From: Zygnema cylindricum
Lineage: Eukaryota > Streptophyta > Zygnematophyceae > Zygnematales > Zygnemataceae
Direction: 5' to 3'
Assembly: GCA_037447655.1 (NCBI GenBank)
Contig: JBBHKE010000877.1
Coordinates: 1-39,871, forward strand
DNA length: 39,871 bases
The first letter of the stretch is position 1; the number at the start of each line of letters is the position of its first letter. Below are positions 20,571 to 30,344 of the stretch, piece by piece. The notes under the pieces were generated by a model. It was given only the letters and a program-made list of their open reading frames with translations, did no database searches and was not told where the DNA came from. Position numbers and translations under genes: made by a program.

Positions 20571-23500
20571 TTATCGCTTAATGTTTGTGAAATTTAGGTA
20601 ACAATTTTTGTTATCGCTAACAGTTTGAGTAATTTAGGTAACAATATTTGTTATCAGTAACGGTTTGTGCAAAATAGGTAATCATTGTTGTTATCGCTAA
20701 CAATTTGTGTAAGTTAGGTAACCATTCTTGTTAGCGCTAACAGTTTGTGTGAGTTAGGTAACAATTCCTGTTAGTACAGACAGTTTTTGTAAATAAGGTA
20801 ACAATTCCTATTATGGCTAACAGTTGTGTAATTTAGGTAACCATTTTTGTTAGCGCTGACAGTTTGTGTAATTTAGAAATAGCAATTCCTGTTATCGCTA
20901 AGTGTTTGTGTAATTTAGGTAACAAATCTTGTTATCGCTAAATGTTTGTGTAATTTAGGAAACAATTCTTGTTATCACTAACAATTTGTATAATTTAGGT
21001 TAATATATTTGTTATCGCTAATAGTTTGAGTAATTGAGGTAACAATTCCTCTTATCGCTAACATTTTGTGTAATTTAGGTAACAATTCTTGTTATCGTTA
21101 ACAATTTGTATAATTAAGGTAATAATTTTTGTTATTGTTAACAGTTTGTGTAAGTTAGGAAACCATTTTTGTTAGCGATAACAATATGTGTACTTTAGGT
21201 AACAATTCCTATTATCGCTAGCTGTTTGTGTAATTTAGGTCACAATTCCTATTATCGCTACCTGTTTGTGTAATTTAGGTAACAATTTTTGTTAGCGCTA
21301 ACACTTTGTGTAAGTTAGGTAACAATTCTGTTAGCACTAACACTTTGTGTAAGTTAGGTAACAATTCTCGTTAGCGCTAACAATTTGTGTAAGTTAGGTC
21401 ACAATTCCTGTTATGGCTAACAGTTTGTGTAATTTAGGTAACAATTTTTGTTATCGCTAACTATTTGTGTAATTTAGGAAATAATTCTTGTTATCGCTAA
21501 CAATTTGTGTAATTTAGGTTAAAATTCTTGTTATCGCTAATAGTTTGTGTAATTTACTTAACAATTCTTGTTAATGCTAACTGTTTCTGTAATTTAGGTA
21601 ACAATTTTTGTTATCGCTAACTATTTGTGTAATTTAGGTAACAATTCTTATTATCGCTAACAATTTCTGTAATTAAGGTAACAATTGTTGTATCGCTAAC
21701 TGTTTGTGTAATTTAGGTAACAATTCTTGTTTTCTTTAACTGATTTTTTAATTTAGGGAACAATTCTTGAAAATTCTAACAATTTGTGTAATTTAGGTAA
21801 CAATTCTTGTTATCGCTAACTAATTTTGTAATTTAGGTAATAATTCTGTTCATCGTTAACTGTTTGTGTAATTTAGGTAACAATTCTTGTTAGTGCTAAG
21901 TTCTTGTGTAATTTAGGTAACCATTCTTGTTATTGGCTAACTGTTTGTGTATATTAGGTAACAATTATTGTTATCGTTAACAGTTTGTGTAATTTAGTTA
22001 ACATTACTTGTTATCCTAACAGTTTGTGTAATTTAGGTTACCATTCTTTTTAGCCCTAACTATTTTTGTAATTTAGATAACAAAACCTGTTATAGCTAAC
22101 AGTTTGTGTAAGTTAGGTAACCATTTTTGTTAGCGCTAACTGTTTGTGTAAGATAGATAACAATTCCTTTTATTGCTCACTGTATGTGTAATTTAGGTAA
22201 CAATTCTTGTTATCGCTAACAGTTTTAGTAATTTAGGAAACAATTCTTGTTATCGCTAACAGTTTGTGTAATTTAGGTAACCATTCTTTTTATCGCTAAT
22301 TGTTTGTGTAATTTAGGTGACCATTCTTTTTATCGCTAACTGTTTGTGTAATTTAGGTAACAATTCTTGTTATCACTAACAGTTTGTGTTATTTAGGTAA
22401 CAATTCTTGTTTATCGCTAATAGTTTGAGTAATTTAGGTAACAATTCTTGTTATCGGTAACAGTTTGTGTTATTTAGGTAACCATTCTTTTTGTCGCTAG
22501 CTATTTGTGTAATTTAGGTAACAATTCTTGTTATCACTAACATTTTGTGTAATTTAGGTAACAATTTTTGTTATCGCTAACAATTTGTGTAACTTAGGTA
22601 ACCATTCTTTTTAGCGCTAACAATTTGTGTAATTTAGGTAACAATTCTTGTTATCGCTAACTTTTGTGTAATTTAGGTAAGAATTCTTGTTATTGCTAAC
22701 AATTGGTGTAAGTTAGGTAACCATTTTTGTTAGCGCTAAAAGTTTGTGTAATTTATGAAACAATTTATGTTATCCTCACAGTTTATGTAAGTTAGGTAAA
22801 AATTCTTGTTAGAGCTGACAGTTTGTGTTAGTTAGGTAACAGTCGTTGTTATCGCTGACAGTTTGTGTAAGTTAGGTAACAATTATTGTTGGCATTAACA
22901 CTTTGTGTAAGTTTGATAACAATTCCTGTTATCGCTAACAGTTTGTGTAAGTTAGGTAACAATTCGTGTTATCACTAACAGTTTGTGTAAGTTAGGTAAC
23001 CATTCTTATTAGCGCTAACTGTTTGTGTAATTTAGGTAATAATTCTTGGTATCGTTAATAGTTTGTGTAAGTTAGGTAACAATTTTTGTTAGCGCTAAAA
23101 GTTTGTGTACTTTAGGTAACAATTCTTGTTATTGCTAACTGTTTGTGTAATTTAGGTAACAATTCATGTTAACGCTAACAATTTGTGTAATTTAGGTTAC
23201 AATTCTTGTTATCGCTAAAAGTTTGTGTAAGTTAGGTAACAATTTTTGTTAGCGCTAAGAGTTTGTGTACTTTAGGTAACAATTCCTCTTATCCCTAACT
23301 GTTTGTGTGAGTTAGGTAACCATTTTTGTTAGCGCTAACAGTTTGTGTACTTTAGGTAACAGTTATTGTTATCGCTAAAAAATTGTGTAAGATAGGTTAC
23401 CATTATTGTTAGCGCAAACATTTTGTATAATTTTGGTAACAATTCGTGTTAGCGCTAACACTTTGTGTATGTTAGGTAAAAATTCTTATTATTGCTAACT

Positions 23501-24456
23501 GTTAATGTAATTTAGGTAACAATTCTTGTTATCGCTAATAATATGTGTAATTTAGGTTACAATTTTTGTTATCTCTAAATGTTTGTGTAATTTAGGTAAC
23601 AATTCTTGTTAACGCTAACAATTTGTGTAATTTTGAAAACAATTCTTGTCATCGCTAACTGTTTGTGTGATTTAGGTAATAAATTTTGTTATTGCTAACA
23701 GTTTGTGTAAGTAAGGTCAGAATTTGTGTTTGCGATAACAGTTTGTGTAAGTTAGGTAACCATTATTGTAAGTGATAACAGATTATGTACTTTAGGTAAC
23801 AATTCCTGTTATCGCTAACTGTTTATGTAATTTAGGTAACAATTCGTGTTATCGCTAACTGTTTGTGTAATTAAGAACAATTTATGTTATCGCTAACAAT
23901 TTGTGTAATTTAGGAAACAATTCTTGTTATCGCTAAATGTTTGAGTAAATTAGGTAATATTTCATGTTATCGCTAAAAGTTTGTGTAATTTAGGTAAGAA
24001 TTCTTGTTATCGCTAACAATTTGTGTAATTTAGGTAACAATTCTTGTTATCGTTAACTGTTTGTGTCATTTAGGTTACAATTTTTGTTATCGCTAACAGT
24101 TTATGTAATTGAGGTAACAATTCTTGTTATCGCTAACAATTTGTGTAATTTAGGTAACAATTCTTGTTATCGCTAACTGTTTCTGTAATTTAGGTAACAA
24201 TTCTCGTTATCACTAACAATTTGTGTAACTTAAGGTTACAATTCTTGTTATCTCTAAAAGTTTATGTAATTTAGGTGATAATTCTTGTTATCACTAACAG
24301 TTTGTGTAAGTTTGGTAACAGTTCCTGTTATAGCTAATAGTTTGTGTAATTTAGGTAACAAAATTTGTAATCGCTAACTGTTTGTGTAATTTATGTAATA
24401 ATAATTGTTATCGCTAACAGTTATTGTAGTTTAGGTAATAATTCTTGTTATCGCTA

Positions 24457-24461
24457 ACATT
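24457..24461. repeat. Target-site duplication of element 2, left copy
   Basis: ACATT immediately before the 5' LTR; the matching copy is at 30340-30344. Confidence 0.88.
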
Positions 24462-24491
24462 TGTTGTCTTTTTGAAAGCTTTCAGTCTCAG

Positions 24492-24708
24492 AACAGCGCA
24501 ACAGCTCAGCAACTATACAGCTGCTATACAGCAGAGCAGCTACTATACAGCACAGCAGCTGCTATACAGCAGAGCAGCTTAGCAGCTGCTATACAGCAGA
24601 GCAGCTGCTATACAGCAAAGCAGCTGCTATACAGCAGAGCAGCGCAGCAGCAAAGCAACGCAGCAGCGCAGCAGTAGAGCAGCGCAGCAGCGAAGCTGCA
24701 ATAGAGAC
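24492..24708 (+). repeat. CAG-rich compound microsatellite in U3
   Basis: Tandem CAGCTGCTATACAGCAGAG units and GCAGCAGCG runs. The 3' LTR counterpart (29562-29736) has a different number and order of units, so it evolves quickly. Both strands give long spurious Ala/Leu- or Gln/Ser-rich frames. Confidence 0.85.
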
Positions 24709-24822
24709 AAGACAACCGACCACGAGTATATTTGATATGGTCCGTACGGTCAACGCAGCGTCTGATATTCTTAATGTGATTTTGTACAATTGAGCAACTC
24801 CGATAGATACGATTCTAGCAAA

Positions 24823-24920
24823 ATTAGTGGGTAACTCAGTGGTAACTTAGTAGGTAACTCAGTGGTAGCTTAGTGATAGCTTAGTGGTAGCTTGACAGAT
24901 TAGTGGTAGCTTGGTGGTTT
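24823..24920 (+). repeat. Short-period minisatellite in LTR
   Basis: About ten imperfect 10-12 bp units of the types TAACTCAGTGG and TAGCTTAGTGG. The 3' LTR copy (about 29861-29980) has extra units. Confidence 0.8.
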
Positions 24921-25152
24921 GACGTACCTCCTCAGTACACTGGCATTGTCAGTTCAACACAAGTATAAGACTTAGGACTTAGAACATATTATGTATCCAG
25001 ACTTCCAAGTAGTAAAACAGCAGACAGTTTTCGGGAAACTTCTGAGTATTATATCTTGAGTGTTATAGGGTCAATTGTGCTAAAACTTTAAGAGTTGTCA
25101 CTGTTTATGCTATTCTATATTCTGATTGAGTTTTGTGAGGTTTGGATGCTTG

Positions 25153-25158
25153 TATAAG
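25153..25158 (+). promoter_or_regulatory. Possible TATA box of the element 2 LTR
   Basis: TATAAG within TTGTATAAGAAGTGG, 68 bp upstream of the gag ATG. It is preserved in the 3' LTR (about 30213). Assignment rests only on sequence and position; another TATAAG occurs earlier in the LTR (about 24964). Confidence 0.3.
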
Positions 25159-25220
25159 AAGTGGTAAGCACTTAAGAACAGTTGTTTGGTAGGATTCTTG
25201 ATAGCTTCTGGGAGTGTATC

Positions 25221-26032
25221 ATGTCTACTTCCACTACTACTGCTGCTCCTCCACCTGCACCGGTGGTTGTAGAACAACAGGTTATGGGCCTGTCATCAAG
25301 AATTCCTATCTTTTCTGGGGATAAGTATGTTTACTGGGCGGATATGGTGGAGACACATTTTGAAAATGTTAATCTTTTTGATGTATTAGATGGTTCGCTG
25401 GATGAATCTGATCCGTCATGGTCTAAGAAAAATACGCAGGCTCGTTCTATTTTGAAATTTTGTATATCTGAGGACTTAGCTATGTCTCCGATAAAAATGA
25501 AAAAGGCAATTGATATCTGGAAATCCATTAAAAGTGATTATGAAAAGGCTAATGTTCAGGAAGAGCTTCTATTGGCTGGAAAATTTGGGACTATAAGTAC
25601 ACTGGCGGTACAATAGCTGAATATTCTAACAAATTTCGTATTCTTGTAGATGCACATGCTTGTGCCGGTGGGGTGTTTCCTCAGTTTCAACAGGCAACAT
25701 TGCTCATGCGCGGTCTCCCTCGTAGTATGAAAGAAGCATCTGACATGCTCAAACACAAAGATAAAGCTAGCTGGACTTTACAGTTAGCCATGAATATTTT
25801 ACTAGAGGAGGTAGCTACATCTAACATTCTCAATGTTGAGCAGGTAGAGGTTTTTAATTCAGACTTTGGGAAGAAAGGTCAATTTAATCAGCAACGTAAT
25901 CAGTTTACCCAGTTCAGATAGTTTAATCAGGGTGGAAATAGACAATCAAACAATGCATGTTTTTATTGTAGTGAGAGAGGTCATGGATACAAATTCTGTC
26001 CTAAACTTAAACGAGCTAACGATACCGGTTAA
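25221..26032 (+). pseudogene. Element 2 gag, with frameshift and two stops
   Basis: Gag begins at the ATG at 25221 inside the LTR; an upstream TTG-initiated extension is not conserved in the 3' LTR. The LTR-encoded part is Thr/Ala/Pro-rich and ends VVVEQQ; the next residues VMGL are encoded by the primer-binding site. The Gag domain (SRIPIFSGDKYVYW) continues until a one-base loss (or two-base gain) near 25587-25589, after which the frame closes at 25614-25616. Similarity resumes in the shifted frame (YTGGTIAEY, MRGLPRSMKEA), is stopped by TAG 25919-25921, and continues through a CX2CX4HX4C zinc knuckle with all ligands intact (25958-25999). A TAA follows at 26030-26032. Gag builds the particle and binds RNA. 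Confidence 0.9.
25280..25290 (+). other. Primer-binding site, half-tRNA type (initiator tRNA-Met anticodon arm)
   Basis: GGTTATGGGCC directly abuts the LTR end CAACA. It is the exact 11-nt complement of GGCCCATAACC, the conserved anticodon stem-loop of eukaryotic initiator tRNA-Met. It is not the complement of a tRNA 3' end, which would begin TGG and match the acceptor stem. Drosophila copia uses this internal-tRNA priming mode. The site is translated as part of Gag and contains an in-frame ATG (25284-25286). Confidence 0.85.
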
Positions 26033-28111
26033 TACTGGCCGGGATGGCAACAAAGTCAGTTTTACAAAAGCTTCACGAGGCCTACACCTCGTGGAAATGC
26101 ATTGTTTTCAGCTTCATCATCACTCCAAGACGAGACTCTGACGTTTTCTGAGGAGGACGACACGGATCTATTCGCTATGGCGGCAGCAATGGAAGGCGCA
26201 AAGGACCCTGGATGGATTATGGATACAGGAGCGTCAGCCTATAAGTGTTGGAACAAGGCCATCTTCAAAAATCTGAAAACAACGCCGGAGAAAAATATTT
26301 ATTATGCGTGTGGAATAAGTGTCCAAACTCGTGCAATAGGTGATGTGTCCTTGCTAGTTCATGTGGATGGAAAAGCAATTGAAAGGACTCTTCACAATGT
26401 CTTATTTGTGCTTGACTTTAAGAAAAATCTGTTTTCTACGTCGTTGGTAGAGAGTAAAGGCTTTGAGGTTAGTTTGAAAAACGGTCAGCAGGTTGTTAGC
26501 AAAAACGGCAAGGTTGCAGTTACAGGTACTACAGATAGTAGCAAGATGTATCGCATGGATATGGCTAATACAAAGGAAAATGATGTTTTGTACTCCGGTG
26601 TTTTGCACTCAGATGAGTTGTGGCATAAAAGATTAGGCCATGTAAACTATGATAGTCTGAAGAAAATGGTCCTTGCTAGAAAAATAGAGGGTGTATCACT
26701 CACAGATGAGCCGGTCAAAACTTGTGATGTTTGCGCTTTAGGCAAAATCCACCGATTACCATTTCCTAAGGAGTCTGAGCATCGGTCAACGAAACTGCTG
26801 CAACAAATTTATTCGGATGTTTTTGGTCCTGCGAAGGTTCCATCTGCCGGGGGGATGAAATACATGGTCACCTTCACAGATGATATCTCCAGGTTTACAA
26901 AAGTTTACTTCATGAAGGAGAAGAGTGAAGTGTTTGGTCACTTCAAACACTATAAAGCATGGGTTGAAAAACTTCATAATTTACCTATTTTGCAGCTCAG
27001 GTCGGACAATGGTGGTGAATATACATCGAAAGAATTTGAAACCTTTTTACTCGAAGAAGGTATCAGTCATCTATTAACTGTTCCATATTCACCGGAACAA
27101 AATGGGGTGTCTGAAAGACTAAATAGAACTCTCACAGAGAGCTCCAGGTCAATGCTCGCAGATAAGAATGTGGATCCGAAATTCTGGGCTGAGGCTCTAA
27201 ATTGTGCGGTTTATATTAGAAATAGGATAGGATCCAGATCGGTAGACACTACTCATGAGATTTGGACAGGTATCAAACCAGATGTTAGCCATTTTAAAGT
27301 CTTTGGTAGTCAATGCTTTATATTGGATACGTCCACAGATAGATGGAAAATGGAACCAAAGGGACTACCGGGTATTTTGTTAGGATATGACGATCACTCA
27401 AAAGGTTATCGAGTCTTTGTGTTTGAGCGCCAGAAAATAATTGTAGCACGGAATATTATTGTAAAGGATGAGCTTGACTCCGTAGATTTATTTAAAATGA
27501 AAGAGCAGCAAAAGCAGCAAAAGGTACAGGAATATGTCATTTTAGATTGCATGCAAGAAATTCTCCCGCAGATGCGTCATTTTCCGGTGGTGACTCCAGA
27601 GTCCCCCTCTCCCCAAGTTCCTCCACAAGTTCAGTTCCAACCGGACCAACAGCGGTCAATACACACGGAACGCAACCAGCGCTATCAGCGCAATGCGCGC
27701 CATCCGACGATCTCAGCCTCAGAATTTCCGGGGGGAAGGAGATCCAGCAGTCGCCTGCAAGCAAGTTCTCACTTTGCCTACTCGGCAACCTCAGGGGAGC
27801 CTTTAACCATTCAGGAGGCCTTCTCATCACCAGAACGGAATCACTGGATCGAGGCTGCAAACGACGAAATGAAGTCCATCATGGAGGCTCAAACATGGGA
27901 GCTTGTGGACCTTCCTCCGGATCGAAAAGCAATCGGCAGCAAATGGGTATTCAAGGTGAAGTTAAATCTCGATAACACCATTGAACGTTATAAGGCCAGA
28001 CTTGTGGCAAAAGGGTATGATCAAAAAGAAGGAATTGATTTTGAAGAAACATTTTCTCCACTTGTAAGATTTCCGACAGTTAGGATTTTGCTGTCCCTAG
28101 CTGCTATATAA
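26033..28111 (+). pseudogene. Element 2 pol part 1: protease, integrase, start of RT
   Basis: In frame with the second part of gag and open until TAA 28109-28111. Protease active site DTGA at 26222-26233. Integrase zinc finger HX4HX27CX2C: His at 26624 and 26639, Cys at 26723 and 26732. Catalytic Asp at 26816, Asp at 27005 and Glu at 27113 give DX62DX35E. The C-terminal [12 protein letters not shown] motif is near 27385-27420, followed by a Gln/Pro-rich linker. RT begins with [14 protein letters not shown] and [11 protein letters not shown]. The terminating TAA replaces a codon that is Glu in element 1, consistent with GAA to TAA. Confidence 0.93.
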
Positions 28112-29374
28112 GATATGGAAATACATCAAATGGATGTAAAGACAGCCTTTTTGCATGGAGAACTAGAAGATACCATTTACATGCAGCAGCCTGAAAAGTA
28201 CTCAGAACCAGGAAAGGAGCACTTAATATGCAAGTTGCTAAAATCTTTGTACGGCCTAAAACAGGCCCCCAGACTGTGGAATCTGAAGCTAGATGAATTC
28301 TTGACTAGCCAAGGATTTCACAGGATTAGTTCTGATCACTCTGTCTACGTTCTGAAAGGTGAAAATGGGATAGTGTATATAGCGGTGTATGTAGATGATT
28401 TATTGTTAATTAGCAAATCAATGGCTGAAATTAACAAAATCAAAAAAACTCTAAACTCACGGTTCGAGATGAAAGACCTCGGTGAGGCAAAATATATTTT
28501 GGGTATCCAGGTAAAGACGGACAGAAGTAAGAAAGTAATAAAATTGAATCAAAAGGAGGCTATTGGAAACATGTTAGATGAGTACGGAATGCGGGGGGCA
28601 AAAGGATGTCTAACTCCAATGGAGTTTCGGCAAAAGATAGAGGGAGAAGAGATAGAACCAGGTCTCATTGTTACTGAGTATTTAGAATCAAGGGAGAATG
28701 ATTCTATGACAGAAATACCTTACAGACAAATAGTGGGAAGCTTAATATATTTCATGAATTGTACCCGTCCTGACATTGCTGCAGTTGTTGGGGTAGTGAG
28801 CAGGATTCTAGAGAATCCTAGAAAATCTGACTTTGATGCAGCAAGGAGAGTCTTAAGATATTTGGCCGGAACCAAAGACCTCAAATTCACACTAGGCGGG
28901 GGAGAAGTAAAACTGCAAACGTGGAGTGATGCAAGCTATGGCGATATGCCAAGCCGGAAATCCACCACGGGATTCGTTCTACAAGTTGGGAACGCTACTT
29001 ACTGTTGGAGCAACAAACTTCAAAAGGTGACAGCACAGTCGACAATGGAGTCAAAATATATGGCAGCAAGCTCGGCCCACAAAGAACTCTTATGGGTAAA
29101 ATCCATATTACAAGAACTAGGATACATGCAAGTTGGTCCACAGGTGATCTGGTGTGATAACCAGGCTGCCATTGCCATTCCTTCTAACCCGAGTCATCAC
29201 TTCAAAAGCAAGCACATGGATGTACGATTACACTTTGTAAGAGAAAAAGTGTTCTCTAGAGTGATTAAATTATGTTATTTACCAGATGCAAAAATGATAG
29301 CTGATATGCTCACTAAAGCTCTTCCTGCTCCTAAGCTGAAGTATTGTAGGGACGCAGTGGGATTAAGTGAATAG
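28112..29374 (+). pseudogene. Element 2 pol part 2: RT and RNase H
   Basis: Continues the same frame after the TAA at 28109. RT contains MDVKTAFLHG, LYGLKQAPR and the catalytic YVDD at 28388-28399. RNase H keeps its acidic residues: Asp at 28928 (WSDASYG), Glu at 29048 (STMESKY), Asp at 29156 (WCDNQ) and Asp at 29219 (KSKHMD). It ends at TAG 29372-29374 after GLSE. Apart from the single upstream nonsense codon, RT and RNase H look intact. No initiation context for separate translation is seen. Confidence 0.93.
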
Positions 29375-29524
29375 TTGAATTACTGCACTGCTATGCTGCT
29401 ATAAGTCCACCAGAGAGGTCGTGGGACTGAGTGACTTGCTAATTGCTATATTGCTATGATGCGACATTGCGCTAGTTTATCACCTCAGCTGTGCTGGTAT
29501 ACTGAGTCTAAAGCTTTAGGGGAG
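29375..29524 (+). other. Element 2 3' non-coding region with polypurine tract
   Basis: 150 bp between the pol stop and the 3' LTR. The polypurine tract AGGGGAG (29518-29524), inside AAAGCTTTAGGGGAG, directly precedes TGTTG. The same tract is found beside the LTRs at 376-386 and 8756-8766. Confidence 0.88.
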
Positions 29525-30339
29525 TGTTGTCTTTTGGAAAGCTTTCTGTCTCAGAGAAGCGCAACAGCACAGCAACTATACAGCTGCCATACAGTAGAGC
29601 AGCTGCTATACCGAAGAGCAGCGCAGCTGCTATACAGGAGAGCAGCGCAGCAGCTGCTATACAGCAGAGCAGCGCAGCAGCGCAGCAACAGAGCAGCGCA
29701 GCAGCAGAGCAGCAGCAGCGCAGCAGCGAAGCTGCAATACAGACAAGACAACGCAACCACGATTATATCTGATATGGTTCGTACGGTCAACGCAGCGTCT
29801 GAAATTCTTAATGTGATTTTGTACAGATAGAGCAACTGCGATAGATACGATTCTAGTAAACTTAGTGGGTAACTCAGTGGTAACTTAGTGGGTAACTCAG
29901 TGGTAGCTTAGTGATAGCTCAGTGGTAGCTTAGTAATAGCTTAGTGGTAGCTTGACAGATTAGTGGTAGCTTGGTGGTTTGACGTACCTCTCAAGTACAC
30001 TGGCATTGCCAGTTCAACACAAGTATAAGACTTAGGACTCAGAACATATTATGCATCCAGACTTCCAAGTAGTAAAACTGCAAACAGTTTTTGGGAAACT
30101 TCTGAGTATTATATCTTGAGTGTTGTTAGGTCAATTGTGTTGAAACTTTGAGAGTTGTCAGTGTTTATGCTACTCTATATTCTGATAGAGTTTTCTGAGG
30201 TTTGGATGCTTGTATAAGAAGTGGTAAGAACTTAAGAACAGCTCTTTGGTAGGATTCTTGATAGCTTCAAAGAGTGTATCATGTCTACTTCTACTACTAC
30301 TGCTGCTCCTCCACCTGCACCGGTGGTTGTAGAACAACA
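29525..30339 (+). repeat. 3' LTR of element 2
   Basis: 815 bp, TGTTGTC...AGAACAACA. It ends within what is the gag N-terminus in the 5' copy: the ATG at 30281 and the Thr/Ala/Pro codons are present, then the frame enters satellite. It differs from the 5' LTR by about 6% plus changes in microsatellite unit number. Confidence 0.95.
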
Positions 30340-30344
30340 ACATT
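30340..30344. repeat. Target-site duplication of element 2, right copy
   Basis: ACATT, identical to 24457-24461. It is followed by satellite in the same phase as that left of the element. Confidence 0.88.

Larger units (their letters stand above)
10701..24461 (+). repeat. 40-bp satellite array, plus orientation (about 344 monomers)
   Basis: Uninterrupted array with a 40-bp period; 11761-11800 is close to consensus. Each unit contains TTAGGTAACAATTCTTG, the core GTTATCGCTAAC (one mismatch from the GTTAGCGCTAAC palindrome) and CAGTTTGTGTAA. Two linked variants alternate: GTAATTTAGGTAACAATT with GTTATCGC, and GTAAGTTAGGTAACCATT with GTTAGCGC. Indels of 1-3 bp shift phase in places. Open frames are absent or trivial. 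It ends in phase at the element 2 insertion. Confidence 0.98.
24462..25279 (+). repeat. 5' LTR of element 2
   Basis: 818 bp, TGTTGTC...AGAACAACA. It contains a CAG-rich compound repeat (24492-24708), a TAGTGGTAACTC-type minisatellite (24823-24920), a TATAAG box candidate (25153-25158) and the gag ATG at 25221. Its last 59 bp encode the Gag N-terminus. Confidence 0.95.
24462..30339 (+). mobile_element. Ty1/copia retrotransposon, element 2 (full length, coding inactivated)
   Basis: 5,878 bp bounded by TGTTG...CAACA LTRs of 818 and 815 bp and flanked by ACATT duplications. Order: LTR, primer-binding site, gag, protease, integrase, RT, RNase H, polypurine tract, LTR. Gag and pol lie in one frame apart from a frameshift near 25587, with stops at 25919, 26030 and 28109. 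Outside the CAG-rich part, the LTRs differ by about 35 substitutions in about 560 bp (my hand count, near 6%), so the insertion is not recent. It inserted into existing satellite: removing it restores monomer phase. Confidence 0.96.

Noticed and set aside
10701-24461. Telomeric or degenerate telomere repeat (TTAGG-like strings)
   Set aside because: TTAGGT occurs once per 40-bp unit and never as a tandem 5-7 bp repeat.
24589-24789. Ala/Leu/Ser-rich minus-strand frames over LTR (also 29508-29835 on both strands)
   Set aside because: Translations of the CAG-rich repeat in several frames; typical of trinucleotide repeats, not genes.
25182-25220. Upstream TTG extension of gag by 13 codons
   Set aside because: TTG is not a normal eukaryotic start, and the codons differ in the 3' LTR. 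The ATG at 25221 is the better start.
27537-27975. Overlapping frames on both strands in the middle of element 2 pol
   Set aside because: Shadows of the pol frame over the Pro/Gln-rich linker; no domain.
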